Below are positions 12,706 to 24,461 of a DNA stretch of 64,000 nucleotides, one piece after another (the stretch's first letter is position 1; each line of letters opens with the position of its first letter). Source of the stretch: Cordilura impudica (lineage: Eukaryota > Arthropoda > Insecta > Diptera > Scathophagidae); NCBI GenBank assembly GCA_963682025.1, contig OY821517.1, positions 339,509,644-339,573,643 of the forward strand. The letters are read 5' to 3'. The position numbers were made by a program, and so were the translations under genes. The notes below the pieces were generated by a model, which did not search any database, was not told the origin of the DNA, and saw only the letters and a program-made list of their open reading frames with translations.

Positions 12706-14861
12706 TAAAAATTCACCAGCATCTAAAGCAAATAATGCTAAAATATGTACCTAGTTGTTAATAAAAAAAAACAATGTAAATTTAGCAAAAAAAAAATTTT
12801 ATATATTAATTTATTTAAAGAGAAAAACACAAAAATAACGTTTGATGTTGTATTTTTTGTGTGTAATATTTACATATACTTACATACACATATTAAATAA
12901 TAAAAATAATTTACATATATTCTATATATGTATATCCATAATAACTGCATGTTAGAAATAAATCGGTATATTATTTTATTTACATAAAATTCTGCAATAT
13001 TTTGTTGTGGGGATAATACATTTCTTTTGCATTAACAGAGTGTCACTTCATTTTGCTCAGCGTGACTATGCCACAGTAGATGGCGCCACAATTTTTGTTC
13101 TAATTAGCTTTGCAATAGTTAATACTATTTTAAATGAATGTCAATATTTTCAAATAGATATCATACAGCACAATATTAGGAGTATGCACGGGCTGGTCTT
13201 TTATTATTTCATACGTTTTTTCATTATTCTTTTACAAATATGAACATAAGTTTGGCATACTAACTTTTTGTTGTCTTTACAAAATAGAGTTACCGAGTTC
13301 ATCAATGAGTTTTTTGCTTTCAAAACAGTTCTACATAGTTATATAGAATTTTTATTCTTCTTTACCTACAAAATATCTGATTGCGATTACATCTAATTTT
13401 TAAAAATTGTTTATAATTACTAAAGCATTATTATTCACATAAATATAAAATTGCACTTTTTATTTAAATTTTCCATTCAAATTTAAGAAAATATCAATTC
13501 TAAAAACTGGAATTAAAATTTCCAATTATAGATTAGAAAATATTAACTGAATTTCAGAAAATCATATCAAAACGTCGGAAATAATAATTTTAAATTTAGA
13601 AGACATCAATTGTATCAAATTCCAAAAAAAAAAACACCAGATATGTTTACATTTAAAAAATGTTTACATTTAAAAAAAATATTGGCATTCAGGAGAAATT
13701 AGTAGCTTTTCAGTAACTTCTTTTAACGATAGTCGAATCGTTAAAAAAAGAAAAGCAAAATTATCAGTAAAATTTTTAAACGATATTCGCTATTGTTAAA
13801 GTCAGCTGTTGTTGTTATCTAAACGACATCCATTTTTGTGTTGTTTATTCAATCGATAAAAACTTAAATTTTTAGGTTGAAATGTCGTCATACATAATTA
13901 AAAATCATAAAATAGTGAAAATATTTTGCTTAAATTAAAAAATCTTTTTTATATAAATAAAAAAATTAAATAGCATATTCAATTCATTATTTCATTTTCA
14001 AATAAATAAACAGAAATATTAGTAAAAAAGATAAAGATATTAAACATAAACATAAAATCATCCTGTCAAACACGAAGTTATTTGTTTTTTTCTATTCTTT
14101 GTGTTTTTCGCTTATTTTGACAGAGATGCCACTCGTTTACAATTTAAATAAATAGAAAAATAGAAAATAGAAAAATGATTCTTAGTGAATCACTTAATCC
14201 TTAGTGCAAACAACAATAGCTGTCGCCATATTTTGCGACTGTCGGATCGTTGAAATTTACAGAATCGGACTACAGAAAATATTAATTTAAGTTCAATGAA
14301 TTTTATAAAATCTCAAATGACATTTAAGAATTGCGAACATAAAAATTGTTACATAAATAAACGCAATTTGATGAGAATGTTATTTATATATAAATTTTCA
14401 CAATTTTTTTTGGATGAATAGTTGAAGTTTTTCAGAAAATAAAGATAACATTTTATTTTATTTAAAATGTTTGGGACATTTGGTTTTTTGCGTTGGGCAT
14501 CCCTAATTTGATTATTTATTGTTATAAATTTATTCTCTATGTTTTCCAAATAGGACAATATTTTAATAAAAAAGTTGAGAGACCTTTTTTTTTGGTTATT
14601 ATTTTGTTACTCCATCCGACCTATATGGCCGCAATGAAAAAATATTTCGCCAGTTAAAAGAAACTATACAGCCATCTCCAATTAGCCCGATTTAATGCAT
14701 ATAGCCACCCTACACAACCAATACCTTTGCAATGGAAGTAAGGGCGAGCTATTTAATTAGCAAAAACTAAATTAAACGAGAAGTTATGTCATATAACCGG
14801 AAACGCATGCATATAGGAAACGCATGCATATTTTTCCAATATTTTGTTTACATTTATTATC
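12706..14861. other. No gene recognised
   Basis: AT-rich sequence lies between the two F2 pieces. A small tandem duplication, GGAAACGCATGCATA twice, lies at about 14802-14831. Small frames at 13007-13243 (+) and 14349-14558 (-) lack recognisable domains and start context. This may be an insertion into F2, but no termini were found. Confidence 0.5.
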
Positions 14862-14927
14862 AATACTCAAACCGAGGTGGAGTGTATCAAAGATTCGGCA
14901 CAGCCGAATTTAACACTCTTACTTGTT
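14862..14927 (-). mobile_element. F2 hairpin terminus
   Basis: On the minus strand this reads AACAAGTAAGAGTGTTAAAT, then the palindrome TTCGGCTGTGCCGAA, then ATACACTCCACC. It is nearly identical to the right end of the F2 copy at 20537-21350. Confidence 0.8.
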
Positions 14928-15136
14928 AAGAATACTTTTTACAAATAATATAAAAATTCTTAAAAAATTCACGTTTTCTATGTAAAAAAAGTTCAAAAAA
15001 GTTTTTATAAAATATACCCATTATTGGATTTTTTAAATAAATTCAAATTGAAAAGTTTCATACAAAAAGTGTTTAAAAAAATTTGTGAAAGTTTCGTAAT
15101 TGTTACGAAACCTTTAATTGATTTGCATAACAAAAA

Positions 15137-15435
15137 TCATGTGAGTCCGATCACAGGGGAGATGTGTAAACATCTAGTAATTAAAAATTTTTTATGGCAC
15201 TTTTTTAGAATCAAACAGAAAGCGTCATCTATGTATCACTTATAGCAAACAACTGCAGGGGCTCTGCTAATATTTATAAACATATTTATTATTATTTCAA
15301 CTGGTTAATTTTTAATTTTCATTTCATTGAAAAGCTTCATTTTTCAACTTTCATTTTTGATTTTTGATTTTTCATTTTTAATTTCTCATTTTTCATTTTT
15401 CATGTTTCATTTTCATTTTTCATTTTTCATTTTTA
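15137..15435 (+). mobile_element. F3 element copy 1: 134-bp module plus TTTTTCAT array
   Basis: The module at 15137-15270 runs from TCATGTGAGTCCGATCACAG to GGGGCTCTGCTAA. The same 134-bp span is at 47574-47707 (minus) and a shorter one at 27619-27746. A short AT spacer (TTTATTATTATTTCAAC) and a TTTTTCATTTTTCATT array follow. The minus-strand copy at 47 kb has the same spacer and array. The module is preceded by A, begins TC, and ends CTAA|T, so a Helitron-like origin is possible but not shown. It is non-coding. Confidence 0.75.
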
Positions 15436-15613
15436 ACACTTCCTAATGAAATCGTGCTTTCATTTTGTCTCCAAATACTTTTTAATTTTATCTAATTTTA
15501 TCTCTAAACACTTCCTTCTAACTGCCATTCGTTTTTTATTCATTTGATTAGCATTAATATTAAATGCAGTGAAAATTGTGTTATTTATATGGAATAAATT
15601 ATAACGTTAAGAA

Positions 15614-15949
15614 TCTATAATATAAATACGCTAGGCGATTTCTTGTTACTGATGTTATGATCTACCGTTTTATCCCGATTTTGACCAAGCATATATTATT
15701 TGAAAGGTATTTCCTTTTAGCTGTCCACCAGAATTACAGATTTTTAATTTTTTTCCTTTATTTTGAGTAAATTGCATTTAAAGTTGCTACTAACACATAC
15801 ATAAATTTGTTAATGTGTTTGTTAACGAGTGTGTTATTTTTATCGACAATAATAATAAACCAAAAAAGTGTTGGTTTGTGAATTGGCTATGTTGAGAAAT
15901 AAATTTGCCTAGAAATTGCACTCGAATTTCGAGCGCTGGAATCTGCTAA
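15614..15949 (+). mobile_element. Small non-autonomous Helitron-like element, copy 2
   Basis: Starts A|TCTATAATATAAATACGC and ends hairpin CTCGAA-T-TTCGAG, 12 bp, then CTAA|T. Its interior aligns with copy 1 at 4128-4510 (GCGATTTCTTG, TTGACCAA, AAAGTTGCTACTAAC), with an extra piece of about 50 bp. Confidence 0.72.
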
Positions 15950-17749
15950 TATAAAATTAATGTATTAAACAATTTAGAAAAGTTTCGTAAATGTTATGAA
16001 ACTATTTATTAATTTGCATATTTACTCATTTATTTAAAGAATAATTATGTAAAAACTTTCCAAAAAAGTCAACTATTTGAATACTTAGTTATTAAATAAT
16101 TCACTATCCAATACTCGTTAAACTAAAATGCAATGAAGTCCTTTAAGCATCTGTTATGTATATGAGGCCTTAAACTACGTTTTGTATGTAAATGTGTAAT
16201 AGTTTTTGTTGTTGCTGTTGTTGTTGTTATTGTTGTTGTTGCGTGGATAAACGAGGCATTGTTACAATTTATATATATTGATAAGTGAAAGATATGAGTT
16301 ATTTTTTTTTTGTGGTTTATGCAAAATAGTAGATTGTAGCCGTAGATAGATTATAAATTTATATTCAATGATTAAATAATGTTTTAAACATACAAATTGA
16401 ACACTTGAATGAATACTCAAAATCAAAACGATTTGCAGCATAAGTATATTTATGCAAAAATCAAGGATGTGAGTAAGTTAAGCGAAGAGAAATTTTTACG
16501 CAAGTAGTGAAAGGACAGAGGGATAAGGTTGTTTGGTTCGATAAGTGGTGATTTTTAGGAAATGGTCATTGAAGTAAAGTTATTTTTACAAAGGATATGA
16601 ATTTTAGATTCGAAGTACTCATAGTCTGATTAATTAAGGCGTTTCAAACTCAGACTAGATTTTTTGTAGCAAAAAAAAAAAAAAATAAAAAAAAAAACAA
16701 AAACCTCAACAAGTTAGGTATTAAGTTTTTTTTTCCGACAAAGGTGCTTCTAATCAAACCAATCAAATTTTCTGTTTTATTTTTATAACCGATTTTCGTA
16801 ATTTTGCCTGCAACACCTGAGGTTGTAATTTGTTATTAATGGCCATTTTCTTACATTATTTATATAATTATTATTCTTTCAACTGGCCCAATCAGCAACA
16901 TCTCTGTTTGAATTAAAAAAATATTCTCAAATTTATTTCAAATTACAATTTAGTCAATTTGAAATCAAGGTTCCCATTGCACTTGGCCACTAGCTAAACT
17001 AGACAAATGAATGCCAAGTGTTCAAAAACACACAAAACAAAAAAAAAAAAAAATGCTAAAATTTTAATACAACAAATATTTATGTGGAAAACACGTTTTT
17101 ACAGCAATCGAACTTAAACTTAAAGAATAACTCATCTAAAATCAACTGAAAATTCTTAAATATGAAACTTAAACTTAAATTGAAAAAACAGAAGTAAAAT
17201 ACACACGATTTTCTTGAACAAAATTCAAAAGCCATACATTGACCTTGTCTTTGCTGTGTTTAGAGCTTGTTTTAGACTTCTGCAGTGGTTTTCCTTGTAA
17301 TTATTTCAATTTATTATACAAAATGTATAATAGATTTGGTTTTTTTTTTTTGTGAAAATTATACAAACAAACAGTGTTTGTAATACTTCATATAAACCGT
17401 AAGTGGTCTTAGTTGGTGGTTGTAGTCAAAGTAACTAGCATTAGTTGTTAGTAGTTAATACTGATACTTGAATGCAATATAATGTCAACAATTCAATAAA
17501 AACTGAAAACAACTCGTACGTTGTACGTACCCACAGTAGTATATGGTTTTGAACATGGAAAATATACAAACCCGCAGCGTTTGGAAAGATTATTTTCAAA
17601 ACAAAACAACTCACAGGCAAGTACTGCACTATGGAGTGGGGATTATGTAGTATTTGCTACAACATGTTTACAGTTGTAGCGCAGTTTTATTCTTTCACCA
17701 CCATTGGCTTTACAAGACTGGAGGAGTAAGTAGTAAATACCTAAGGGCA
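15950..17749. other. No gene seen; TTG microsatellite
   Basis: A (TTG)n-like tract lies at about 16206-16242, and poly(A)-rich tracts near 16671-16700 and 17039-17053. No conserved frame or RNA fold was recognised. The minus frame at 17441-17629 has no domain signal. Confidence 0.5.
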
Positions 17750-20240
17750 GTTGCGAAACAATGACTGAAAGTTATTTTAAAACTTTTCTGGAGCCAAAAT
17801 TTGAAGAACAAGTGAAAAACATGAAATTGAATTTATTTTTGCCTAAAAATTTATTCGATAATTATTTTACAACTTTTTTACTTACTGTTCACACTTTTTT
17901 GAAAACTGTTCCCATCCATGAATTGGGTATCAAATGAAAGCGTTTTGTAGCCTGAGTACATTTTTTGTATTTAAAATATTTTTACAAAATAATTTGGAAA
18001 AAAAAAACTGAAAAATAATTAAATTACTATTAGTTAGTAAAAAATTAAAGTTTGAATTTGAAAAGTTATTTTTTTAAAATTTTGTTAAAAACTTGTGGAA
18101 AGCTAAGCTGACTTTTTTGTAAAGTGTTCCCAACCGTAATATTGGACAACAAATTAAACACATTTCTTTAAAAACTGACGAAAAATTTGTTTTTGTCTAA
18201 AAACTTACTCAACAATTATTTTACAACTTTTTAATAAATGTTCCCACTTTTTGGAAACTGTTCCCACCCATGAATTGGGTCTAAAATTAAAGCGTTTTGT
18301 AGCCTGAACACATTTTTTGTATTTAAAATATTTTTACATAATTATTTTGAAAAAAAAAATATTGAAAAATAATTAAATTACTATTAGTTAGTAAAAAATT
18401 AAAGTTTGAATTTGAAAAGTTATTTTTTTTAACGTTTTGTTAAAAACTTGTGGAAAGCTTAAAAACACTCAATAATTATTTTGCAACTTTTTAATAACTG
18501 TTCCCACTTTTTTGAAAACTGTCCCCACCCATGAATTGGGTATTAAATTGAAGCGTTTTATAGCCTGAATATATTTTTTATATTTAAATTTTTTTTTGTA
18601 TAAATATTTTGTAAAAAATATATTGAAAATAATTAAATTACCATTAATTAGTAAAAAATTAAAAAGTTTGAATTTGAAAAGTTATTTTTTTTAACGTTTT
18701 GTTAAAAAATTGTGGAAAGCTATGCTGAATTTTTGTAAAGTGTTCCCAACCGAAATATTGGATAACAAATTAAACTCGTTTGTAGTTTCCAAAGTCTTCA
18801 TATTTTATTAATATACATACAAAAAAAATATATATGTATATGTATATAATTTGCATAATTTAAAGTAAAATAATGAATAGATTTCTTGTTAATTGAAAAT
18901 ATTTATAATTTTATTTATAAATTTAAAAAATTTTTTATATTTTGAAGAAAAATACATACATTAAAATAGTACTATACATGTATATGTAACTTTGTGTAAC
19001 CTTCAAGAGATATTAGTTTGTCTTAAATAAGATTCGTAATTATGCTTAAACAATTTTTTGTCACAAAAGTATTCTGTATGGAACTTAAGGCAAGTTGAAA
19101 AATTGAAATTGTATATTTCGTGTGTTGTAATTGATCTAGAAGTTATTTAAAAATATTTTTGAAAACTGACCTCTTTTTGACGACAACTGTTCCCTGCCAT
19201 AAAATGGGTATACAATTAAAGCTTGTCGAAGCCTATGTAATGCTTTTATATATAAAAATTTTTTAATTTATTTCTGTTATCATCAACAAATATTTGTTTT
19301 TCTTAAATACTTTATTTTGGAGAATTGTAAAAAATATTTTTTTCTCGGATTTTTTTGAGGTGCATAACTTAGGGCATGCGGAAAAACATGAAATTCTATA
19401 TTTATATTTTATAATTGACAAAAACATTATTTAAAAATAGTTTTGTAAACTGTTCTCACTTCGATGAAAACTGTTCCCAGATGAAAAATGTTAGAAAACT
19501 GTTTAAAAATAGTTATGCAGTAACATTACAACGTTCCTATTTTTAAGAGAAATAAATACAAAAATTATTTTCAAAGCTGTGCAAGCTGTGATATTTCGTA
19601 GTTTTTTTTTTAAATTTTATTTTTAATACCAATTGCTTAATTTTAACATAATTTATAGAAATTCATAAAAAGAAATTTTTATTAAAATTTATTAATCTTT
19701 GTAACAGAAAATTAGCTAGAGAAACATAAATTTTTATATATCTTCTTTAAAAATTGTCTTAAATATTGTAAAAATCATTTGTAGTAACTGTTCCCATTTT
19801 TTTGAAAACTGTTCCCACCCAATATGTGTGTCTCAAATTAAAGCGATTTGTAGTCTCAATAAGGTTTTCTTATTAAAAAATGGCCAAATTCATAATTTAA
19901 AAAAAATATATTGAAAATAAGTAAAGTCAAAGAAAACCAAGTAAAGTTGTTATCGTATTTTTGTATAATTTGCATTTTTTTTTCCAAAAGTCGACTAGAA
20001 AATAATTAAAAAATAATGATTTGTAGAAACTTCCATCAGAAAAATGGATATCAAAAACTATTATGAAAAAATTATTCTCAGTATTAAATAAGAAAAATCA
20101 AAAAATCTATTACTTGCATTAAGTGAAGTAAGCTAAGTTAAAGTTTTTTTATTGTTTCCCTTAATATAAATGGTTCAAAGCTGATATGCTGTTTTCACTT
20201 TGAGGTAAACTATTCTTACCCTCAAGGAGGCTTGTAAAAT
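17750..20240. repeat. GTTCCCAC tandem array, ~260-350-bp units
   Basis: The phrase ACTGTTCCCACCCATGAATT, followed by GGGTATCAAATTAAAGCG and TTTTGTAGCC, recurs near 17905, 18255 and 18515. More divergent units are near 19190, 19455, 19795 and 20195. A second sub-type (GTGTTCCCAACCGNAATATT) alternates near 18127 and 18738. The long flanking phrase TTACTATTAGTTAGTAAAAA is also repeated (18025, 18375, 18635). No coding is preserved. Confidence 0.8.
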
Positions 20241-20536
20241 TAACAGTTTCTCCTCTCAGTTTAAACACTATGAATATCTTGTTTATGTAAAATTATGATA
20301 ATTGCTTTTATTAGCGGATAATTTATAAAAAAAAAAAATATACATTGATTTGAAACATCATATATAATTATAAATATATACTAAGCATATTTCTTCCAAA
20401 AAAAAAACACAAAATCAAACAAAATCTTGAAAAAACATAGACAAAAAAGAGTTTCAAGATCAATTTCTATCTATAGAATGCGAGAAAAGAACTTATTTAA
20501 TTTAATTGATTAATCTGTAAGATTTAAGAAAACAAG

Positions 20537-21350
20537 ACTTTTTATAACCTCCACACCAGTGTGCAGAGGGTATATATAAGTTTGTCATTCTGTTTGTAAT
20601 AATAAAAAAAAATCAGGAGTTCATAAAATATATATATTCGAGATCGCTTTATCAAGAGAAGTTGATATGGCAATGTCCATTTGCTCGTGTGTCCGTCAGT
20701 AGAAATAACGATAACGCTCTATATATATCATTTCGCTTAGTAATTTTAAAATAATTCACTGATATCATGAACAGGTTGTTATTTAAAATCAACGAAATCG
20801 GATCAATAGATCGCGAAATATCATTGAAAGATTAAAAAAAGTTTCGAAAAAATTTGATTTTACTATGTTCTTGTTATCGTTGTATTCAGAATTTTCTTTT
20901 TTTTATTATTGGTTTTATGGTCATTGTTTTGTAGCATTTGCTTCAGTGTTTATGAAACGTTATACTCCACATGTCATTTTAGTTGAGGAAGGTATTGCCG
21001 CATTGTGTTCGTTGTAATAGTTAAGTGCATAAACATAATTGTTGTCTGCTTGTTGCTGTTTCTTTTTTGGTACATGTGAACGCTCATAAACAAACAAAAA
21101 TGTAATTGTATGTATTCACATTCGTGCTCATTGCATTTAATAATTGCTTTCAATTATAAAGCACGAAAATACCAAAATTTTTTAAATTATCTTATTAATT
21201 TTAAACATCATTTTAAAAAATCATTACAACTTGAAATTTAGTCTTTTTTTGTCTCTTTGTGCTGCCAACCTTGGTTATAATATGGTGTTTAGAATAAAGG
21301 TGGAGAGTATAAAAGATTCGGCACAGCCGAATTTAACACTCTGACTTGTT
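20537..21350 (-). mobile_element. F2-family repeat, copy 2 (complete)
   Basis: The left side opens CTTTTTATAACCTCCACACC, with GTGCAGAGGGTATATATAAG next. The right side, read on the minus strand, begins AACAAGTCAGAGTGTTAAAT, then TTCGGCTGTGCCGAA, then TATACTCTCCACC. The weak CGTGTGTCCGTC signature is near 20684. The total is about 814 bp and non-coding. It defines the F2 layout: palindromic hairpin at one end, ATAAAAA at the other. Confidence 0.75.
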
Positions 21351-21654
21351 TTTTTTTGTATGGCTGGTTCTCAGTGAAAAAGATTTGAAATTTATATCCT
21401 GCAAAAAAAGTGTATGCGATTTTCGGTTAATTATCAAACTCTTTGCGCTGTAAAAGAAAATAACTGTCACCTTTAAAAAATATATGTATATTAGGGTGGG
21501 CCGATATGTAAGGACAAATATTTGTCGATATTATGCCATCGATTTTTCGAAAGCTTTTGCTATGAGGGAAAAAAGTTTCAATACGGCATATCAAAAAAAT
21601 CATTTTCGAGGCGCCCAAATTTAAATTTTTTGACTTTGTCTCAACTTTTATTTT

Positions 21655-22252
21655 TATACCCTATACCACTATGTGGTTTGGGTATAATGACTTTGTGCTG
21701 CTGTTTGTAACAACCAAAAATATTTGACCTATACCCATCTTTAATTATACCGATCGAATCAGAATCACTATCTGATTCGATTTAACGATGTTCGTCCGTC
21801 CGTCCGTCTGTGTGTCCATGTAAAGCTTGTAATCAAACTGCAGGTCGCAAATATGAATATATTTTGATGAAATTTGGTATTTGATCTTCTATCGGCCATG
21901 GGATGAACGCTATTGAAATTGGTGAGAATCGGTTCATGTTCAGACCTAGCCCCCCATACAAATGACCCCTATGAAATCAACATATATTGCCATAAGATCC
22001 AAATTATCATACAAATCTTAGTCAAATTGGGTTTGTATGCGTTCATTACATCTATTAATGAGTAGTTCAAAAATGATCCCTATGGGACAACTCTTAGTCA
22101 TAGGCCCCATATAGAGCTGCTTCCCGATCTTCACTTAAATCTATCAAAAAACAAAAATATTGCACGGATTCTTTTCAAATTTTGTTTTTATCTATTTTTG
22201 CAAAATACAAGAGACTTTACGAAACATGGTCAGGATCGATCCATTTTTGGGG
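21655..22252 (-). mobile_element. F1 partial copy, inverted
   Basis: Opens TTTTATACCCTATACCACTA, then TGTGGTTTGGGTATAATG, with CCGTCCGTCCGTCTG at 21788. It is the reverse complement of about 23500-24085 of the complete F1. It stops abruptly at the piggyBac relic without its hairpin end. Confidence 0.85.
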
Positions 22253-23309
22253 TAAAGCAGCAATATCTTCCATATTGTAGAACATTGCAAGTGGCCAGCG
22301 GTTTGTTGATCATTTGCAAAATAATGTGCCAAGCACCTGATCCATTATATCCATGCTGGATTTATTAGCTTTGTAATCCAGAAAATTCAATGGCTTCCTT
22401 TTTTCAGTTATGTCTACATCGCAAGTGAAGTGTATTGCAGACAGCAAAATTACTGCAAACTGGATGCGCAGGACTTTTCAGGACTGTTTTGTTTGAGCGT
22501 ACTGTTCCAACAAATGTAGTTTTCTGCCTCATCAATGTACGCGCCACATCCAATTGATAAACAACATTCTGCCCTTGATTTACCTAACGCCTTTGACTAG
22601 GCAACTTCCTAGAGTAAATAATTCCTCTGAGGAGATAACATGATTTCGAAACGCACAGCCAACATGCCTTTATTTCATACTTGGCTGGCTTAGACGGAAT
22701 GTATTGTGTGTGCTGCCGCCAAATTGGCCTGCAACATTTACCAAATCGATCGTATAATAATGTGGGCCCCACAGCTCCTTAGCATGCTCATTATTCATTT
22801 AGACAGCCGAAAATGCATCGAACTCTTTTAGAGTGATTGTTTTCCATTCCTTTTTCTTCGTAGGATTTGTCGAATTCCCTGACTTTTCGTGCGAAATATC
22901 GTCTAGGAATCATATGTGTGTTTCAATGGCCCTGGTTTCCTTCTTATATAGTAGACCGCATTATGAGCATGAACGCGAGTATTCGGTGGTGCATCTAGGC
23001 TCCAGTTTTCTACATTTTCAGATGTAAAATAGCTGTCACTAGTTTCGGTAGTGGCAGGAGCTGTTTCTAATTCATCTTCATCGTCTTCATCTAGCTACTC
23101 ATCTAGCTCCGCAACAAAACTCATTAGCGACTTCTTCTAATTCACGTACTAAACGTCATTAAACCTCAATAAGATGTAAACTATTGCTCGTATCGATTCA
23201 GCACACTTTTTTCTTGCAATACATGTACGGTTCGAGTATTCAAGCCATACAACATTATGGTTTTGTGAGAGTTTGAAAAATCAAGAAGGTACCCAGGGAC
23301 TTTCTCACA
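22253..23309 (-). pseudogene. piggyBac-like transposase relic, copy 2
   Basis: It is highly similar to copy 1 over its whole length, starting at the same TAAAGCAGCAATATC and ending at the same TTTCTCACAATAA. Minus-strand landmarks are QYIPSKPAKYEIKACWLC (~22705), VNQGQNVVYQLDVARTLM (~22580-22525), TTFVGTVRSNKT (~22520-22485), NFLDYKANKSSMDIMDQ (~22390-22340) and RWPLAMFYNMEDIAA (~22300-22255), the GTVRSNK and DYN..VD..DQ blocks of piggyBac transposases. It keeps a segment lost in copy 1 and lacks about 20 bp near 22800 that copy 1 keeps. Stops and frameshifts make it non-functional. It lies between two F1 pieces of opposite orientation. Confidence 0.88.
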
Positions 23310-23313
23310 ATAA

Positions 23314-24220
23314 AACAAGTAAGAAAATTATAGTCGGTCTAGACCGACTATACGATACCCTATACCATGCGTTTAGAGACCCTATCTCTTAGGCCCAACT
23401 AACTGGACATAGAAAATAAGCAAAAACCAAATTTGAGTGGGATTTTTATTAATTTTTTTGGCTGCAGATATGAAAAAGTTCATATCGGATGCTATATCTA
23501 TATAGGGACTTGGTCCAAAAATGGACCGATCCTGATCATGTTTGGTAAAGTCTCTTGTATTTTGCAAAAATATATACAAACAAAATTTGAGAAGAATCAG
23601 TGCAATATTTTTGTTTTTTAATAGATTTAAGTGAAGATCGGGAAGCAGCTCTATATGGGGTCAAAGGGATTATTTTTGGACTACTCATTAGTGGATGTAA
23701 TGAACGGATACAAACCCAATTTGAGTAGCATATATATGACAATTTGGACAATTATGGCAATTTATGTCGATTTCATATGGGTAATTTGTATGGGGGCTAG
23801 GTCTGAACATGGACCGATTCTCACCAATTTCAATAGCGTTCATCCCATGGCCGATAAAAGCTTATATACCAAATTTCATCAAAATATATTCATATTTGCG
23901 ACCTGCAGTTTGATTACAAGCTTTACATGGACACACAGACGGACGGACGGACATTGTTAAATCAACTCAGAAAGTGATTCTGATTTGATCGGTATAATTA
24001 GAGATGGGTCTAGGTCAAATATTTTTGGTTGTTACAAACAGCAGCACAAAGTCATTATACCCAAACCACATAGTGGTATAGGGTATAAAAATCCCACTCA
24101 AATTTGGTTTATGCTTATTTTCTATATCCAGTTAGTTGGGCCTAAGAGATAGGGTCTCTAAACACATGGTATAGGGTATCGTATAGTCGGTCTAGACCGA
24201 CTCTAATTTTTTTACTTGTT
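23314..24220 (+). mobile_element. F1-family repeat, complete, with ~130-bp inverted ends
   Basis: Begins AACAAGTAAGAAAATTATAG, then the palindrome GTCGGTCTAGACCGAC and ACGATACCCTATACCATGC. The last ~140 bp (to 24220) repeat this in inverse with few changes. Between them are GGACCGATC, GGTCTGAACATGGACCGATT, TTTGCGACCTGCAG and the GGACGGACGGACA signature (23938-23950). The 109-codon plus frame at 23631-23960 spans non-coding consensus and is not a gene. Right flank begins AAGG; no clear TSD was found. Confidence 0.85.
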
Positions 24221-24461
24221 AAGGTTGTTTTAGTAGATAATAAAAAAAAAATCAGCTGATTTAATTTAATTACGGGAGAAAATACATAAAAATTAGTTTG
24301 GAGCCTTAAAAATAACTAAAAAAACTGAAAAAACTTGAGTTGAGAGAAAGTAAATAAATTTAAAATGAAAGTGATGTTTTTGATATGTCGTAGTGGAACT
24401 TTTTTTGCCTCATGCCAAAAGCTATCGAAAAATCGATAGCATAATATCGATGGAATACAGC

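Larger units (their letters stand above)
15083..16023 (+). repeat. Pair of direct repeats with internal palindrome
   Basis: AAGTTTCGTAATTGTTACGAAAC with a following TTGATTTGCATA (15088-15130) and a variant AAGTTTCGTAAATGTTATGAAAC (15979-16020) are direct copies about 890 bp apart. Each carries an inverted GTTTCGTAA/TTACGAAAC. The F3 element and Helitron-like copy 2 lie between them. Confidence 0.6.
21492..24461. mobile_element. Element A: TAGGGTG-ended transposon with nested insertions
   Basis: The left arm begins TAGGGTGGGCCGATATG. Its inner part (GTCGATATTATGCCATCGAT and TTTTCGAAAGCTTTTG) is matched in reverse complement at about 24365-24445, giving arms of about 100 bp; the last bases of the right arm are missing where the foldback element begins. 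The octamer ATGTATAT precedes the left end (21484-21491), and ATGTATAC follows the end of the neighbouring foldback element (26149-26156). A and the foldback may thus have moved as a unit. F1 and piggyBac sequence fill the interior. Confidence 0.65.

Noticed and set aside
23631..23960. 109-codon plus-strand frame in F1
   Set aside because: Equivalent F1 copies have stops and indels at the same place, with no conserved domain.
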